64,000 nucleotides of DNA from Myxococcales bacterium (GTDB lineage: Bacteria; Myxococcota; Polyangia; Nannocystales; Nannocystaceae), in contig JAEUJW010000036.1 in assembly GCA_016793465.1 (NCBI GenBank), forward strand, positions 124,001 through 188,000. The letters are read 5' to 3'. This document shows, piece after piece, positions 8,669-17,289 of this stretch. Both the position numbers and the translations under genes were made by a program. The notes beneath the pieces are model-generated. The model made no database searches. It saw nothing but the letters and a program-made list of their open reading frames with translations, and was not told the DNA's origin. Position 1 is the stretch's first letter. Every line of letters starts with the position of its first letter.

Positions 8669-9340
8669 ATGCACAAGACTATCGGTATCTACAACAACAA
8701 GGGTGGCGCCGGTAAGACCACCGTGGCGGCGCACCTGGCCTGGTACGCCGAGTACCAGGAGATCCGGACAATCGCCGCCTGCATCGACAACCAAGGCGAC
8801 CTCTTCCGCATCCTTTCGCGCGGGGACGGCATGATGCGGGAGGGGACGTTCCACGAACGCAGCCCCTTCCTCTCGGTCGTCTACTCGCCGAAGAAGGTGC
8901 CGAAGTTCCAGAACGTGGAGCTCGTCCTCGTCGACTGCCCGCCGGCGATCGAGATCGCCGTCAGCTTCAGCCCGTCGCTCTGGCTCGTGCCGATCCACGG
9001 CCGCCTCGCCTTCGACAACATGCACAACGTGCTCGGCGAGCTCGAGGCGTCCGCAACCGACGTGCTGATCCTGAAGAACAACGTCGGGCGTGGCGGCAAG
9101 CGGATGGACCACGAGCTGCGCAAGGCGATCGCGGCGATCCCGAAGGCCAAGGTCTGCGAGGTCGAGATTCCGGAGGCCGAAGCGATCGACCGAACCACCG
9201 ACTTCTACAAGCCGGTCTGGGAGGTCCCCTATGGTTCCGGTACCCGCGGTGCGATCGTGATGGAGACGTTCTGCCGCACCTTCCTCACCAACATCGGGTT
9301 CAAGATGAAGAAGCGGAGGATCAATGCCCAGGAAGAGTAG
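8669..9340 (+). CDS. parA: ParA-type partition ATPase
   Basis: 223 residues. The deviant Walker A motif KGGAGKTT is at residues 8-15 and the Walker B-like strand LVLVDCPP near residue 89. No N-terminal HTH is present, so it belongs to the small ParA class (type Ib, ParF/Delta-like) that pairs with a ribbon-helix-helix centromere-binding protein. That partner follows immediately and overlaps by 17 bp. ATP-driven ParA gradients move plasmids or accessory replicons. In-frame ATGs also occur at 8651 and 8657; 8669 gives the standard start one strand before the Walker A motif. Half a palindrome (ATGTGGCC) just upstream suggests autoregulation. It could alternatively be an orphan ParA-like protein, but the repeat array argues for partition. 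Confidence 0.85.
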   Translation: MHKTIGIYNNKGGAGKTTVAAHLAWYAEYQEIRTIAACIDNQGDLFRILSRGDGMMREGTFHERSPFLSVVYSPKKVPKFQNVELVLVDCPPAIEIAVSFSPSLWLVPIHGRLAFDNMHNVLGELEASATDVLILKNNVGRGGKRMDHELRKAIAAIPKAKVCEVEIPEAEAIDRTTDFYKPVWEVPYGSGTRGAIVMETFCRTFLTNIGFKMKKRRINAQEE

Positions 9341-9824
9341 CGACCAGAAGGCCGGGAGCTACGCCCATCTGCCCCACCAGGGCTTCTCCGGCGCCTGGAA
9401 CCCCAGCGGCCTCGCCCCCGACGCCGAGAAGGAGCTCGCATCTCGCGGCCTCATCGCCAAGCCGGCGAAGGCCAGCGGCCGCCAGCGGCCAGCGTCGACC
9501 CCTGCAGGTAAGCCGACCCCCCCAGGCAAGCCGACGCCCCCGGGTAAGCCGACGACGAGCTCGCGCGACCTCGAGGCCGAACTGCCCTCGCGGTCGAAGC
9601 GCAAGCGTCCGGTGAAGTCGCGGCACTTCCGCTTCCCGCAGGAGATCGACGAGAAGCTCGAGTATCTCGCCGAGGCCCACGAGACCACGCTGGTCTACGT
9701 CGTGTGCAAGGCGATCCAGGAGGAGTGGCTCCGGACAATGCGGCAGCAGCGGCGAGATGAACGAGCCGCGGCTGACGCGGCGCCCGTGGACGAGGAGCCC
9801 GAGGGCGCCGACGAACCGTCGTAG
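9324..9824 (+). CDS. Ribbon-helix-helix protein, probable centromere-binding partner
   Basis: 166 residues, starting inside the end of parA behind GCGGAGGATC. Residues 1-45 are unique. Residues 55-75 contain three GKPTPP-like units forming a flexible linker. Residues 95-135 form a ribbon-helix-helix unit: the basic strand KSRHFRFP, then helices with EIDEKLEYLAEAHETTLVYVV and QEEWLRTMRQQ. The tail is acidic. In type Ib loci the second gene encodes such a protein (ParG, Omega), which binds the centromere and stimulates ParA through a flexible N-terminus. Overlap with parA and the palindromes upstream support that role. Confidence 0.75.
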   Translation: MPRKSSDQKAGSYAHLPHQGFSGAWNPSGLAPDAEKELASRGLIAKPAKASGRQRPASTPAGKPTPPGKPTPPGKPTTSSRDLEAELPSRSKRKRPVKSRHFRFPQEIDEKLEYLAEAHETTLVYVVCKAIQEEWLRTMRQQRRDERAAADAAPVDEEPEGADEPS

Positions 9825-9835
9825 TGGAGCGCAGG

Positions 9836-11458
9836 CTACCGGGGCTCGTAGCGCCGCAACTCCTCACGCAGCTCCGACTCCGGATCGAGCAGGTCGCCGA
9901 ACGCCAGGACCCACCGGCGATGGTGGGGTCTGCGCACGAGCGACGTCCGCGTGGCCAGCATCTTGAAGGCGTCGCGCCCGACCTGGTCACTCGGCATGGC
10001 CCGCAGGTAGCCGAGGCGATGAAGTGCACTCAGCAACTCCGCGGGGGTCCCCGTCATGGTCGTCGCCCCCGCGCTCGCGGCCCGGACCAGCGCCCACACG
10101 AGCTCGCGGGCAAACTCGGCGCCGGTCTTCCGCACAGGCAGCTCACCCTCCACGACCGCGAAGCAGGCGGCGAGCGCGTCGACGAGGCCCGGTGGGAGCT
10201 TGATCGCCTGGACCGGCTCGACGCGTGCGATGGTGGCTGACACTCGTGGTGAGCGCTTCTTGGCTGCCGGGCGCCGAGGTGCCGATGCGGATCGCTCTGG
10301 CAGGGAAGGGGCGGCGGGTACTGGCGGTGGCGCAGACGGCTCCTCCAGGGCGGATGCTGCGGTGGTAGGTGGTGGGCTCGTCGTAGAGGCTGGGGGGATC
10401 GATGGTGCGGGCAGCTCCGGCGGTGCGGGCGGCTCCGGCGGTGCGGGCGGCTCCGGCGGTGCGGGCGCTGCGGTTGCGGGCGGCCCCGTCGGGCTCGGTG
10501 CAGGGTGGTTCGGCGGCGATGCCGACAGCTCCGGCTCGGCACGGGGAGCGGTAGCTGGGCGGCTCAGTGGCGGTGACGCCGGCTCCGATGAAGTGTGGCC
10601 CTCGCCTGCCGCCATCGGCGGGCACCTGGGGTCGCTCGGCGGGGGCGAGTATTCTCGGACGAGCGGCGCGCGCGGGAGACTCGTCAGCCACCGATCGACG
10701 TCGAGCTTGCGCAGCTCGGCCCAGGTGCCGACGAGAACCCCATATGCCTCGTCCTTCGCAGCGATCACCGCGACCTCGTCGGGGGCCAATGGGATCGAGA
10801 GCAGGTCGAAGCTCGGCGTCCGGATCACTCCGAGCAACGGCCAGACATCTACGAAGATCCATGGTACGCGCCGTTGACCCGACACGCTCGTCTCCACCGG
10901 GCCGAGCGTCGCCAGGAGGGGGGCGAGCTCGACGCCGCGGTCGACGGGGCCCAGCGTCCGCATAGCGAACTTCCCGTCCGGCTTGATTTGGAGCAGGACT
11001 CTGACGCCTGGGATGAAGTTCCCGATCCGCAACTCCCCACCCGCCGACGCGTGTCGCTGCATACCGGCTGTCAGGCTTGCCTGGGTTGGGCTGGCCCGGC
11101 GGAAGACGTGCTCGGGCCCGCCGAAGGGGCCCCCCGCGCGAACCAAGTCCAGCGCCTTCGACTTCAGCTCGCGTGCGTTGCCGTAGCCGTACTCACGCCA
11201 GCCCCACCCGCGCCATTCGTGGCGGAGCACCCACTCGTCCTCCACGTTCGTCGCGTCCAGCGTGAAGATGCCAAGGGCGTGTGCAGCTTGCTGGCGCTCC
11301 GAAAACCCAGGATCGAGGCGACGCTCCCAGGTCAGCGTGGCGGCCTCCGCGGCCAGCATATGCTTGCGCCACCGCAGCACGAGCGCATGCACGCCGCCGC
11401 GAACCCCCCAGTCTCCAAGGAGCTCCTCGATCTTGCGGACGCCAGGACTCGCAGGCAC
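9836..11458 (-). CDS. Unknown two-domain protein with Pro-rich linker
   Basis: 540 residues from a GTG start; no family recognised. The N-terminal part (1-270) is an alpha/beta domain rich in Trp (WEWRGWGWREYGYGN). Residues 275-400 are a disordered Pro/Ala/Ser linker that includes near-perfect APPEPPAPPEPP repeats, mirrored by a short GC-rich DNA repeat at 10410-10460. The C-terminal 120 residues look like a winged-helix domain (ELLSALHRLGYLRAMP, then RRPHHRRWVLAFGDLL). It converges on the ParA/RHH pair, ending 11 bp from it. A replication or plasmid-maintenance role would fit the position, but nothing in the sequence proves it. Confidence 0.65.
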   Translation of the reverse strand: MPASPGVRKIEELLGDWGVRGGVHALVLRWRKHMLAAEAATLTWERRLDPGFSERQQAAHALGIFTLDATNVEDEWVLRHEWRGWGWREYGYGNARELKSKALDLVRAGGPFGGPEHVFRRASPTQASLTAGMQRHASAGGELRIGNFIPGVRVLLQIKPDGKFAMRTLGPVDRGVELAPLLATLGPVETSVSGQRRVPWIFVDVWPLLGVIRTPSFDLLSIPLAPDEVAVIAAKDEAYGVLVGTWAELRKLDVDRWLTSLPRAPLVREYSPPPSDPRCPPMAAGEGHTSSEPASPPLSRPATAPRAEPELSASPPNHPAPSPTGPPATAAPAPPEPPAPPEPPAPPELPAPSIPPASTTSPPPTTAASALEEPSAPPPVPAAPSLPERSASAPRRPAAKKRSPRVSATIARVEPVQAIKLPPGLVDALAACFAVVEGELPVRKTGAEFARELVWALVRAASAGATTMTGTPAELLSALHRLGYLRAMPSDQVGRDAFKMLATRTSLVRRPHHRRWVLAFGDLLDPESELREELRRYEPR

Positions 11459-12245
11459 ACCCCAGGATCCTCCACGGCCGGCCGGACCGGAAGCCCACGC
11501 ATCGGCACGGCTGGGGCCCGACGCGAGCGCCGGTGAACGAACGGGTCGCCTCGGCGCACTGGGCCAAGCCCGAGGGCTGACCGACCGTCGAAGCGCTCCT
11601 CGGGCGCCGACCGCGATCGAGGACGCCCCGAAGCAGGCACATCGGGCCCGCGCGCCCGCGAGTGGACGGTGCCGCTACTCGGGAGGTCGGATTGCTGCAA
11701 GGCGACAGCATCACAGTAGGCTTAACGCGCGCTCTTTCGCTCCGAGTTCGGTGCGGGAGCGGCCATTTAAAGCCGCTGTAGCTCAGCATCGTTGCAGGCG
11801 AGCCGGCGAGCCCAGTAGCTCGGTCCTATTTCCGTGAAATGATCGAAGCACGATCGAATCTATTTCCCGAAATTTGACCGGGTCTAAACCGGTCTTTCCC
11901 TGGACAGATTCGACGCTTCTGTAGTCCCACCCGCAATAGAATTGCGGGTATTTCATCCGTTCAAATCGGCCTAATTCGTACCACCGTCCGAATCTCGACC
12001 GGAACAACGATTACGACTGGCCGAACCACCCAAAACAGAACCGCGCCGAAAGAGGATCTGACTAAATCGATGTAATTTCAGGCGCGACATCACCCGCCGA
12101 CCGCCGCCGAGTTGGCGCGCACCCGCCCCGCCCTCGACAGCGCACGCCAGCCACTCGATCGCCATTCGTTCGCCGCGGAGACCAGGTGCGCCACTGTCGG
12201 CCGAGCTCGTCGCGCGAGAGGTCGAGGTCCTCTTAAGCCGATCTC
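11459..12245. other. Intergenic region with AT-richer core
   Basis: No convincing gene is seen. From about 11,690 to 12,080 the sequence is clearly less GC-rich than its surroundings. It holds a perfect hairpin (11929-11949) and a shorter inverted repeat (GACCGG/CCGGTC near 11876-11894). Such a stretch beside a partition locus could be a replication origin or simply imported DNA. Confidence 0.4.
11929..11949. repeat. Perfect 9-bp hairpin
   Basis: ACCCGCAAT-AGA-ATTGCGGGT. It has no T-run on either side and no adjacent gene end, so it does not read as an ordinary terminator. Confidence 0.5.
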
Positions 12246-12500
12246 GTGGGAGGCGCCGGCTCAGGTGCGTCGCTGATGGCGCCGGTCGACCTCGGCGAGC
12301 GCGTCGTCGTAGTGATCGAGCGGTCCGGGCACTGGCTCGTACCGCTCGCCTTCATTGCCGTCGGGTCGTGGATCCTCATCGAGTCCGGCGTGGTGCCGCT
12401 TCCTGTGCGGAGCCCCGCCCGAGATCCGCAGGCCCGCGATCACGCCCGGGCGAGCAGGCGCTCTCACCGCCGGTCACCGAGGCGTATGAACAACTGCTGA
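12246..12500 (+). pseudogene. Remnant of a CadD-type cadmium exporter (C-terminus)
   Basis: About 40 residues (ERVVVVIERSGHWLVPL, then FIAVGSWILIESGVV) match the last transmembrane segment and conserved ending of CadD-family cadmium resistance transporters, which typically end G-x-x-x-VP-x-x-x-I-x-x-G-x-x-I-L-x-x-S-G. The rest of the protein, some 160 residues upstream, is missing. The frame then runs on into Arg-rich noise to a stop at 12500. It is another decayed metal-export gene at the left edge of the metal island. Confidence 0.6.
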
Positions 12501-12745
12501 AATCTTAACGCATGTTGATTACTTATTAACACGACGCTCGCCCGGACGCTGAGTACATCTATCCAACGCTCACCCCGCGGATCTCCGCGGCCACGCGCCG
12601 GTCTGCGCATGCCCTCATTCCAATAATGTGATCGCCGAGTCGATCACGGAGCCGCCGTGTGGGCCCGGCTTTGCACGGGCGCGCAATCGCGGTTGACGTG
12701 TCGTACCGTGCTCCACGACAACCTGCTCGAGAAGGAGGTCGAACG

Positions 12746-13324
12746 ATGATCTACCGATTGTGTTTCTGTTGGCTCGCCGCGGTGCTGGTGGTGGGGTGTG
12801 CCCCTCGGGCCGACCGAGCCGTCGCCGAGCCTGACGACGGCTCCCTCCATTTTGTTGGTGGGTCTGCCGCCGCCGTGTCAGCCGCTCCGGATCCCATCCC
12901 CGGCGAAAAGATCGATCCCTCCCGCCGCTGGTCCCTGTCCGATCGTGCCGCGGTCACAGAGCTCAGCGGGACGCAGTTCGGCGAGCAGGAGATCAACGAG
13001 TTCTGGACACGCAAGGGCTGGCGCATGACGAAACGGGAAGAACTCTACCTCGCGCAGATCGCGGAGCTCGAAGCGGCAGGAGCGATCACGCCGGTGTCAC
13101 GCTGGAGTGGATGCCCCTACGCCACCGTGTACCAGACGCTGCAGCGCGTCGGTGTCCTCGGCACCGTGATTGATCGAGGACACGAGTTCATCCTCGAGAT
13201 GGACCAGGACGACGACCAGTTGCTCGTCGGCACCCCCCGCTTCTCGCGGGCCCCGGGCTACGTCGAAGACCACGCGGAAGGGCACGTCACGGACTCCAGG
13301 AAAGCACCCGGAGGAGCCGATTAG
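12746..13324 (+). CDS. Lipoprotein with a novel domain shared with the protein at 16087
   Basis: 192 residues. The start was set by a strong GAAGGAGGT six bases before the ATG. Signal peptide with lipobox VVGC at residues 14-17, so it is a secreted lipoprotein. From residue 55 the rest is a single domain that recurs, with about half the positions identical by eye, as the C-terminal third of the leftward protein at 16087-17271. Shared blocks are FGEQEI-EFW-RK-WR, EE-YLAQ, SRWS-CP, YQT, RG-EF-L-MD and VGTPRF. I do not know this domain from any named family. It lies between the CadD remnant and the heme lipoprotein. Confidence 0.7.
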   Translation: MIYRLCFCWLAAVLVVGCAPRADRAVAEPDDGSLHFVGGSAAAVSAAPDPIPGEKIDPSRRWSLSDRAAVTELSGTQFGEQEINEFWTRKGWRMTKREELYLAQIAELEAAGAITPVSRWSGCPYATVYQTLQRVGVLGTVIDRGHEFILEMDQDDDQLLVGTPRFSRAPGYVEDHAEGHVTDSRKAPGGAD

Positions 13325-13423
13325 GGCGCCGGAGGGGGTCCGGAGCTCCGGCGCCGCCGACCGAGTTGCCTTTCCGCGCGCGAGGAGGCAAGGCGCGGCC
13401 CGCGGGTGAAACACATTTCGGTA

Positions 13424-13452
13424 GTCTTCTACTACGACCCGTAGTAGAAGAC
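13424..13452. promoter_or_regulatory. BlaI-type operator 1
   Basis: A perfect inverted repeat, GTCTTCTACTACG-ACC-CGTAGTAGAAGAC, with 13-bp arms. Its core is CTACTA-N7-TAGTAG, close to the MecI/BlaI box, and recurs at five other places in the window including in front of the BlaI-type gene. Here it sits 15 bp before the heme lipoprotein start at 13467. Confidence 0.8.
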
Positions 13453-13466
13453 GGGCCGTGCATCTC

Positions 13467-13946
13467 ATGAGATTTCCTCTCCTCGCAGCCTTGCTCGCAC
13501 TCGGCTGTTCTTCGACGAATGACAAGGGCACGACGGAAGGAGAGACCGGGGCGGAGACACAATCGACGGATGGACCGTTGACATCGTCTACCGCCCCGAC
13601 CTCCGCCGAAGCCGAGACCGCCGACGATCCGGACGAGGGAACGCCGTCCGGCGGAGTTTGTCCCGATGACTCGACGCTCACGTGGGCCACGTTCGGCGAG
13701 AAGTTCTTCACCGACTACTGCACGCGCTGCCACAGCACGGCGCTGTCCGGAGTGGACCGTCAAGGCGCGCCCGATGACCACAACTTCGACACCGTCGAAC
13801 TCGTGCGCACCCAGATCGAGCACATCGACGGGCAGGCCGCGGCCGGGCCGAACTCAGTGAACACGCTGATGCCGATCGGCGATCCCAAGCCGACCGAGGA
13901 CGAAAGAAAAAAGCTGGCGGAATGGCTCGCCTGCGGCGCCCCCTGA
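13467..13946 (+). CDS. Mono-heme c-type cytochrome-like lipoprotein
   Basis: 159 residues. The ATG at 13467 gives a textbook lipoprotein signal (LLALGC). A GTG nine bases upstream is possible. A Thr/Ser/Glu/Asp linker of about 55 residues is followed by a small domain with one CxxCH heme-binding site (CTRCH), and the C-terminus ENERKKLAEWLACGAP-type ending is typical of short cytochrome c modules (DERKKLAEWL). It should sit on the periplasmic or outer face. The gene is directly behind BlaI-type operator 1 and 43 bp before the DUF3703 gene, so the two are likely one transcript. Confidence 0.75.
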   Translation: MRFPLLAALLALGCSSTNDKGTTEGETGAETQSTDGPLTSSTAPTSAEAETADDPDEGTPSGGVCPDDSTLTWATFGEKFFTDYCTRCHSTALSGVDRQGAPDDHNFDTVELVRTQIEHIDGQAAAGPNSVNTLMPIGDPKPTEDERKKLAEWLACGAP

Positions 13947-13989
13947 GCCAGGCGCCGCTGGTTGGCCGGAGTGAGCAATTCGAGGACGT

Positions 13990-14382
13990 ATGAAGTACGC
14001 CAAGGATATCCTCGTTCCACATGTTCTCCGTGAACTCGAGTCGGCGGCTGACGCCCGCCTTCGTGGCGATCTGGAGGCCGCCTGGCACTGCCTCGAGCGG
14101 GCACATATTCTGTCGCAACCCATGGCCTGGGCGCACACCCGCGTCCACCTGGCGATGCTCGCGCTGGCGTTGCGCACGGGGGACCTGCGCGAGTTGTTCG
14201 GGCAGGTCGTCCGGCTCTCGGTCGCCGCCGTGGGTTCGGCCGTGGGTCGCTTCCCTGCGGGCAACACCGGCCGTGCACGGGTTCCGATCGCGGAGCCGAT
14301 GTCCATCCCGGCCGACCTCATGCGCATCCTCGATGAGGCCGGCGCCAACGTCCGCAACGTCACCGTGTGGCGCCGCGATTGA
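13990..14382 (+). CDS. DUF3703 family protein
   Basis: 130 residues matching DUF3703 throughout: AADARLRGD-EAAWHCLERAHILSQP, a conserved H-x-VH, a middle helix, and the hallmark ending VGSAVGRFPAGNTGRARV followed by PMSIPADL. It is cytoplasmic and all-helical in its first two thirds. The family's biochemical role is unknown, but its genes are commonly found in heavy-metal (Cd/Co/Zn) resistance clusters, and this one is too. It probably shares the transcript that starts behind BlaI-type operator 1. Confidence 0.85.
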   Translation: MKYAKDILVPHVLRELESAADARLRGDLEAAWHCLERAHILSQPMAWAHTRVHLAMLALALRTGDLRELFGQVVRLSVAAVGSAVGRFPAGNTGRARVPIAEPMSIPADLMRILDEAGANVRNVTVWRRD

Positions 14383-14411
14383 GCACCACGACCCACGGAG
14401 GGCGTGTCACC

Positions 14412-14948
14412 TCATCGAGGCACCTGGACCTTCGCCGACGCGAACGTCCAGCTATTCTGCCCGTGATTGTGAACATGAAAATATATCGGGGTCTCCGCGG
14501 TGGCGCTGAAGTCCGCCACAAGATCGATATTGTATGCATTCGCCTTGCCGGGGATATCGATCATTCGCTCCCAGAGCACGCGCTCGCCGAGCAAGACCGC
14601 CGCGTGTGCCTGGGCCGGATCCCGCGCTGCCAGGTCGAAATGATAGACGAGCAGCTTGAGCTTCGCGCCGCGGAGCACAGGCGCCAGCGTCCGTTGGCTG
14701 AACATGCCGTAATTGCAGGGGCCAGTCTGGATGTCGAAGCCGTTGTCCTCGTGGCGATAGCCGGTGCCCAGCGGGCACTCGACCTCGCTCGGTCGCTCAT
14801 GCGACAGGGGGTCACGGGCCGCCGGGACCGGCTGCCAGGCCAGCGTGTTCACCAGGTCGACGAACTTCGTCGGCCCGTCCGGGAGCCTGTCGTCGCTCGG
14901 CTTGCACGCGAACAGGACGAGCGATAAGCACAGGAATCCGGGACGCAT
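14412..14948 (-). CDS. Lipoprotein of unknown function under a BlaI-type operator
   Basis: 178 residues with lipobox LFAC. The mature part looks beta-rich, with a conserved-looking end YFHVHNHGQNSWTF and several His residues, and could bind a metal; no family was recognised. It converges with the DUF3703 gene (29 bp between stop codons). Its start is 37 bp from BlaI-type operator 2, which it shares with the divergent diheme lipoprotein gene at 15005, so both should be co-regulated. Confidence 0.65.
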   Translation of the reverse strand: MRPGFLCLSLVLFACKPSDDRLPDGPTKFVDLVNTLAWQPVPAARDPLSHERPSEVECPLGTGYRHEDNGFDIQTGPCNYGMFSQRTLAPVLRGAKLKLLVYHFDLAARDPAQAHAAVLLGERVLWERMIDIPGKANAYNIDLVADFSATAETPIYFHVHNHGQNSWTFASAKVQVPR

Positions 14949-14983
14949 CCTCGACACCACGGGAGAAATTGCAGTCGCGCGAT

Positions 14984-15006
14984 ATCTACTATACGATGTA
15001 GTAGAT
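14984..15006. promoter_or_regulatory. BlaI-type operator 2
   Basis: ATCTACTA-TACGATG-TAGTAGAT in the space between two divergent lipoprotein genes. It overlaps the ATG of the rightward one and lies 36 bp before the leftward one. Same core, CTACTA-N7-TAGTAG (14986-15004), as the other five sites. Confidence 0.75.
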
Positions 15007-15891
15007 GTCAAGTCGGGTGTGTCGACCCCTCCTTTTCGTCCTGGCGACTGGATGCCCGACTGGCGGACCGCCCGCGGCCGAGACGACCGCGTCGTCGTCC
15101 GAGAGCGAGTCGACGGGCGCAGCATCGTCAACCGGGGCCCATGGGGCCTGCGAGGTCGAGTCGAACGACCTGTTCACCAAGCGCATCGCGCCGCTGCTGG
15201 CGACGGATCGCCCGAAGACCTGCAACACCTGCCACCTGTCCGGCGTAGACCTGGAGATGTTCGTCCAGGAGACCCCGTGCCAGACGATGGCCTGCCTCGA
15301 CAGCCGGGGGCTGGTCGACCTCACCGATCCAGCGGGCAGCGTGGTGCTGCAGTGGATCTCACGCGCCGACCCGAGCAGCCCGCTGATCGACCAGCAGGTC
15401 ATTGACGAGGAGTACTCGGCGTTCCTGGCATGGATCGAGGCGACCGCCGCGTGCGGGCTCTGCTACTCCGGAGACGCGCCGTGCGGCGTCCCTTCCGAGG
15501 CGACCTGCGCCGCCGACGATCCGAAGAACGACCCCTACGAGGATCCGGGCGACTGCTCGCCGCTCACCCGCGAGACCCTGTTCCGCCACAAGGTCTACGC
15601 CTGGCGCGAGCGCTGCTCCCCCTGCCACTTCGACGACACGGAGTTCGACGCACCGAAGTGGATCGCCACCGGCCCGTGCGAGCTCGCGTCACTCACCACC
15701 ATGCGCAACGTGCTCGAGCGCAAGCTCGTCGACTTCGACGACCCGCCGCCAGCCTGCTGCTCCTGAAGCCCCTGGCTGAGAGCGCTGGCGGCGTCGAGCA
15801 CGGTGGCGGCGACAAGTTCCACGATCTGACGGACCCCGGTTACCTCGACTTTCGCGCGTGGATCGAACGAGAAGTCGCTTGCACGCCCTGA
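15005..15891 (+). pseudogene. Diheme cytochrome-like lipoprotein, frameshifted near its end
   Basis: The frame from 15005 reads a lipoprotein signal (VLATGC), a Ser/Thr linker and two CxxCH sites (CNTCH, CSPCH), but stops at 15766. The missing end (LLLLKPLAE-AGGVEHGGGDKF to EVACTP) continues in another frame to 15891. The intact paralogue at 32967-33848 contains the same ending in frame, so the break near 15750, in a GCC repeat, is a real frameshift or a base-call error. The paralogues share the blocks DRPKTCN-CHLSGVDL, CQTMACL, EWISRADP, DPGDCS-LTRE and W-RC-PCHF. Likely role: an envelope diheme protein controlled by operator 2, which overlaps the start. A GTG at 15017 could be the true start. 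Confidence 0.75.
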
Positions 15892-16086
15892 GACCCTCGT
15901 CTCGCCTCGCCAGTGCTGCCGCGACACCACCTGAATTTCGTCGGAATCAGACGCCGTGACACGGGGTCGCATCCGGTCGTGCCGTTACGACCGATGCGAT
16001 AGTCACCCCACGCCCGCAGGTAGGATCAATGGTGGTCAGGGTTTCCGCAGATTCCCGCTACCTCCGGGCGTGTCATACCGACGGGT

Positions 16087-17271
16087 TCACGTCCCGCTGG
16101 CGTCGTCGTGGTGGCCCTCTTCGTGCTCCTCCTCGTACTGCTGGGTCCGGCGGAACCGCGGGGTGCCGACCTGCAGTTCGTCCTCGCCCTCGTCCATGTT
16201 GAGGTGGAACTCGGTGCCGCGGGGCAGCGTGCGGTCGAGGATCTGCACGGACTCGTGGGTCTGGTACGCCGGGTCGAACGGGCAGGTCGACCAGCGGGAC
16301 GCGACGGAGATCGCCTTGTTGGCGACGAGCGCCGCGCACTGTGCCAGGTAGCGCTCCTCGACCGGGGTCGTGCGCCAGTTCTTGCGGACCCAGAACTCTT
16401 TGATCTCCTGCTCCCCGAACTTGGTGTCCTTGAGGTCCTTGATGGCCTTGTCCTCGCTGAGGAACCATCGGTCCTCGGGGCGAACCTCGCGGCCCTTGCT
16501 GTTGTGTCCGATCAGCGCCGGGCTGCGCGCGAGGCTGGGCATGGCGACGAGCTGACCGAGCAGGAACTGGTCGGACAGCGCGTTGAACAGGCGGTTCTCG
16601 GCGGCCTCGTGGGTCTCGATCGGCACGTCGTCCCCGAGGCTGCGGAGCTGATCGCCGGCGAAGGTCCGCTCGGAGCGGGCGCGAGCGCGGACCTGGGCCA
16701 GCTCATCGAGCAAGCCGCGGGCCTCCTGATCGCCCTCGGCGATCGTGCCGCGCGCGGCCATCAGTTCGTTGACGCGGGCCTCGACGAAACCGTCGAGAGC
16801 CGTGGCGGCGGCGTGGATGCCGAGCAGATGGACCATCGGACACTTGCCGTCGGCCTCGATGCGCGGGCTGAGGACCGCCGGCAGCGGCTTGTCCGGGCGG
16901 TAGTTCGGGTTGGACATCGCCTCCCAGGCGCGACGCACGTACTCGGGGACCTGGACGTACAGCTCGCGCGCCTGCGTGAAGGTGACGATCGGGAGGTAGC
17001 CGGCGGTCTTCGCGTCGGTCTTCTCGTCGATCTCGATCAGGGTGTTGGCGATCGTCGCCAGACCGCGGGCGATCCACGCGTAGGCCATGGCCTGCTGCTG
17101 GTGCAGGGCATACGACCACGGCGTGCCGCCGGTCGGCGGTTTGGCGAGGATCTGCGTCTGGATCGCGGCGTCGAGCTCGTCGATCTGGTTGGTCGCGTGG
17201 CGATAGCCCTCGAGCTCGGCCTGCGACTTCTCCCGCTTCAGGAATGCGAAGAATGCGGTCTTGAACGACAT
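16087..17271 (-). CDS. Unknown protein ending in the novel shared domain
   Basis: 394 residues with no signal peptide or membrane segment. Residues 1-265 are largely helical (AELEGYRHATNQIDELDAAI, a second helical block at 170-230) and unrecognised. Residues 270-390 are the domain also found as the lipoprotein at 12746 (FGEQEI-EFW-RK-WR, SRWS-CP, YQT, VGTPRF). The C-terminus is acidic and His-rich (EEEHEEGHHDD). It is downstream of, and 18 bp from, the coiled-coil membrane protein gene at 17290 on the same strand, so they are likely an operon. A soluble protein and a lipoprotein sharing one domain is unusual. Confidence 0.65.
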   Translation of the reverse strand: MSFKTAFFAFLKREKSQAELEGYRHATNQIDELDAAIQTQILAKPPTGGTPWSYALHQQQAMAYAWIARGLATIANTLIEIDEKTDAKTAGYLPIVTFTQARELYVQVPEYVRRAWEAMSNPNYRPDKPLPAVLSPRIEADGKCPMVHLLGIHAAATALDGFVEARVNELMAARGTIAEGDQEARGLLDELAQVRARARSERTFAGDQLRSLGDDVPIETHEAAENRLFNALSDQFLLGQLVAMPSLARSPALIGHNSKGREVRPEDRWFLSEDKAIKDLKDTKFGEQEIKEFWVRKNWRTTPVEERYLAQCAALVANKAISVASRWSTCPFDPAYQTHESVQILDRTLPRGTEFHLNMDEGEDELQVGTPRFRRTQQYEEEHEEGHHDDASGT

Positions 17272-17289
17272 GGTCCCCTCTCTCTCCTG

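Noticed and set aside
9324..9824. An antitoxin of a toxin-antitoxin pair, because of the ribbon-helix-helix domain
   Set aside because: No toxin gene lies beside it; it overlaps a ParA gene, and the converging neighbour is far too large for a toxin.
11772..11840. A tRNA gene, because GCCGCTGTAGCTCAG looks like a tRNA 5' end and D-arm
   Set aside because: No anticodon arm, T-arm or acceptor complement follows in the next 60 bases. At most a tRNA scrap.
13424..13452. The perfect hairpin as a transcription terminator
   Set aside because: The same sequence core recurs in front of five other genes, including between divergent starts, which fits an operator and not a terminator.
15430..15891. A separate gene overlapping the diheme lipoprotein
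   Set aside because: Only its last 45 codons match the paralogue; the rest is the wrong frame of the lipoprotein gene.
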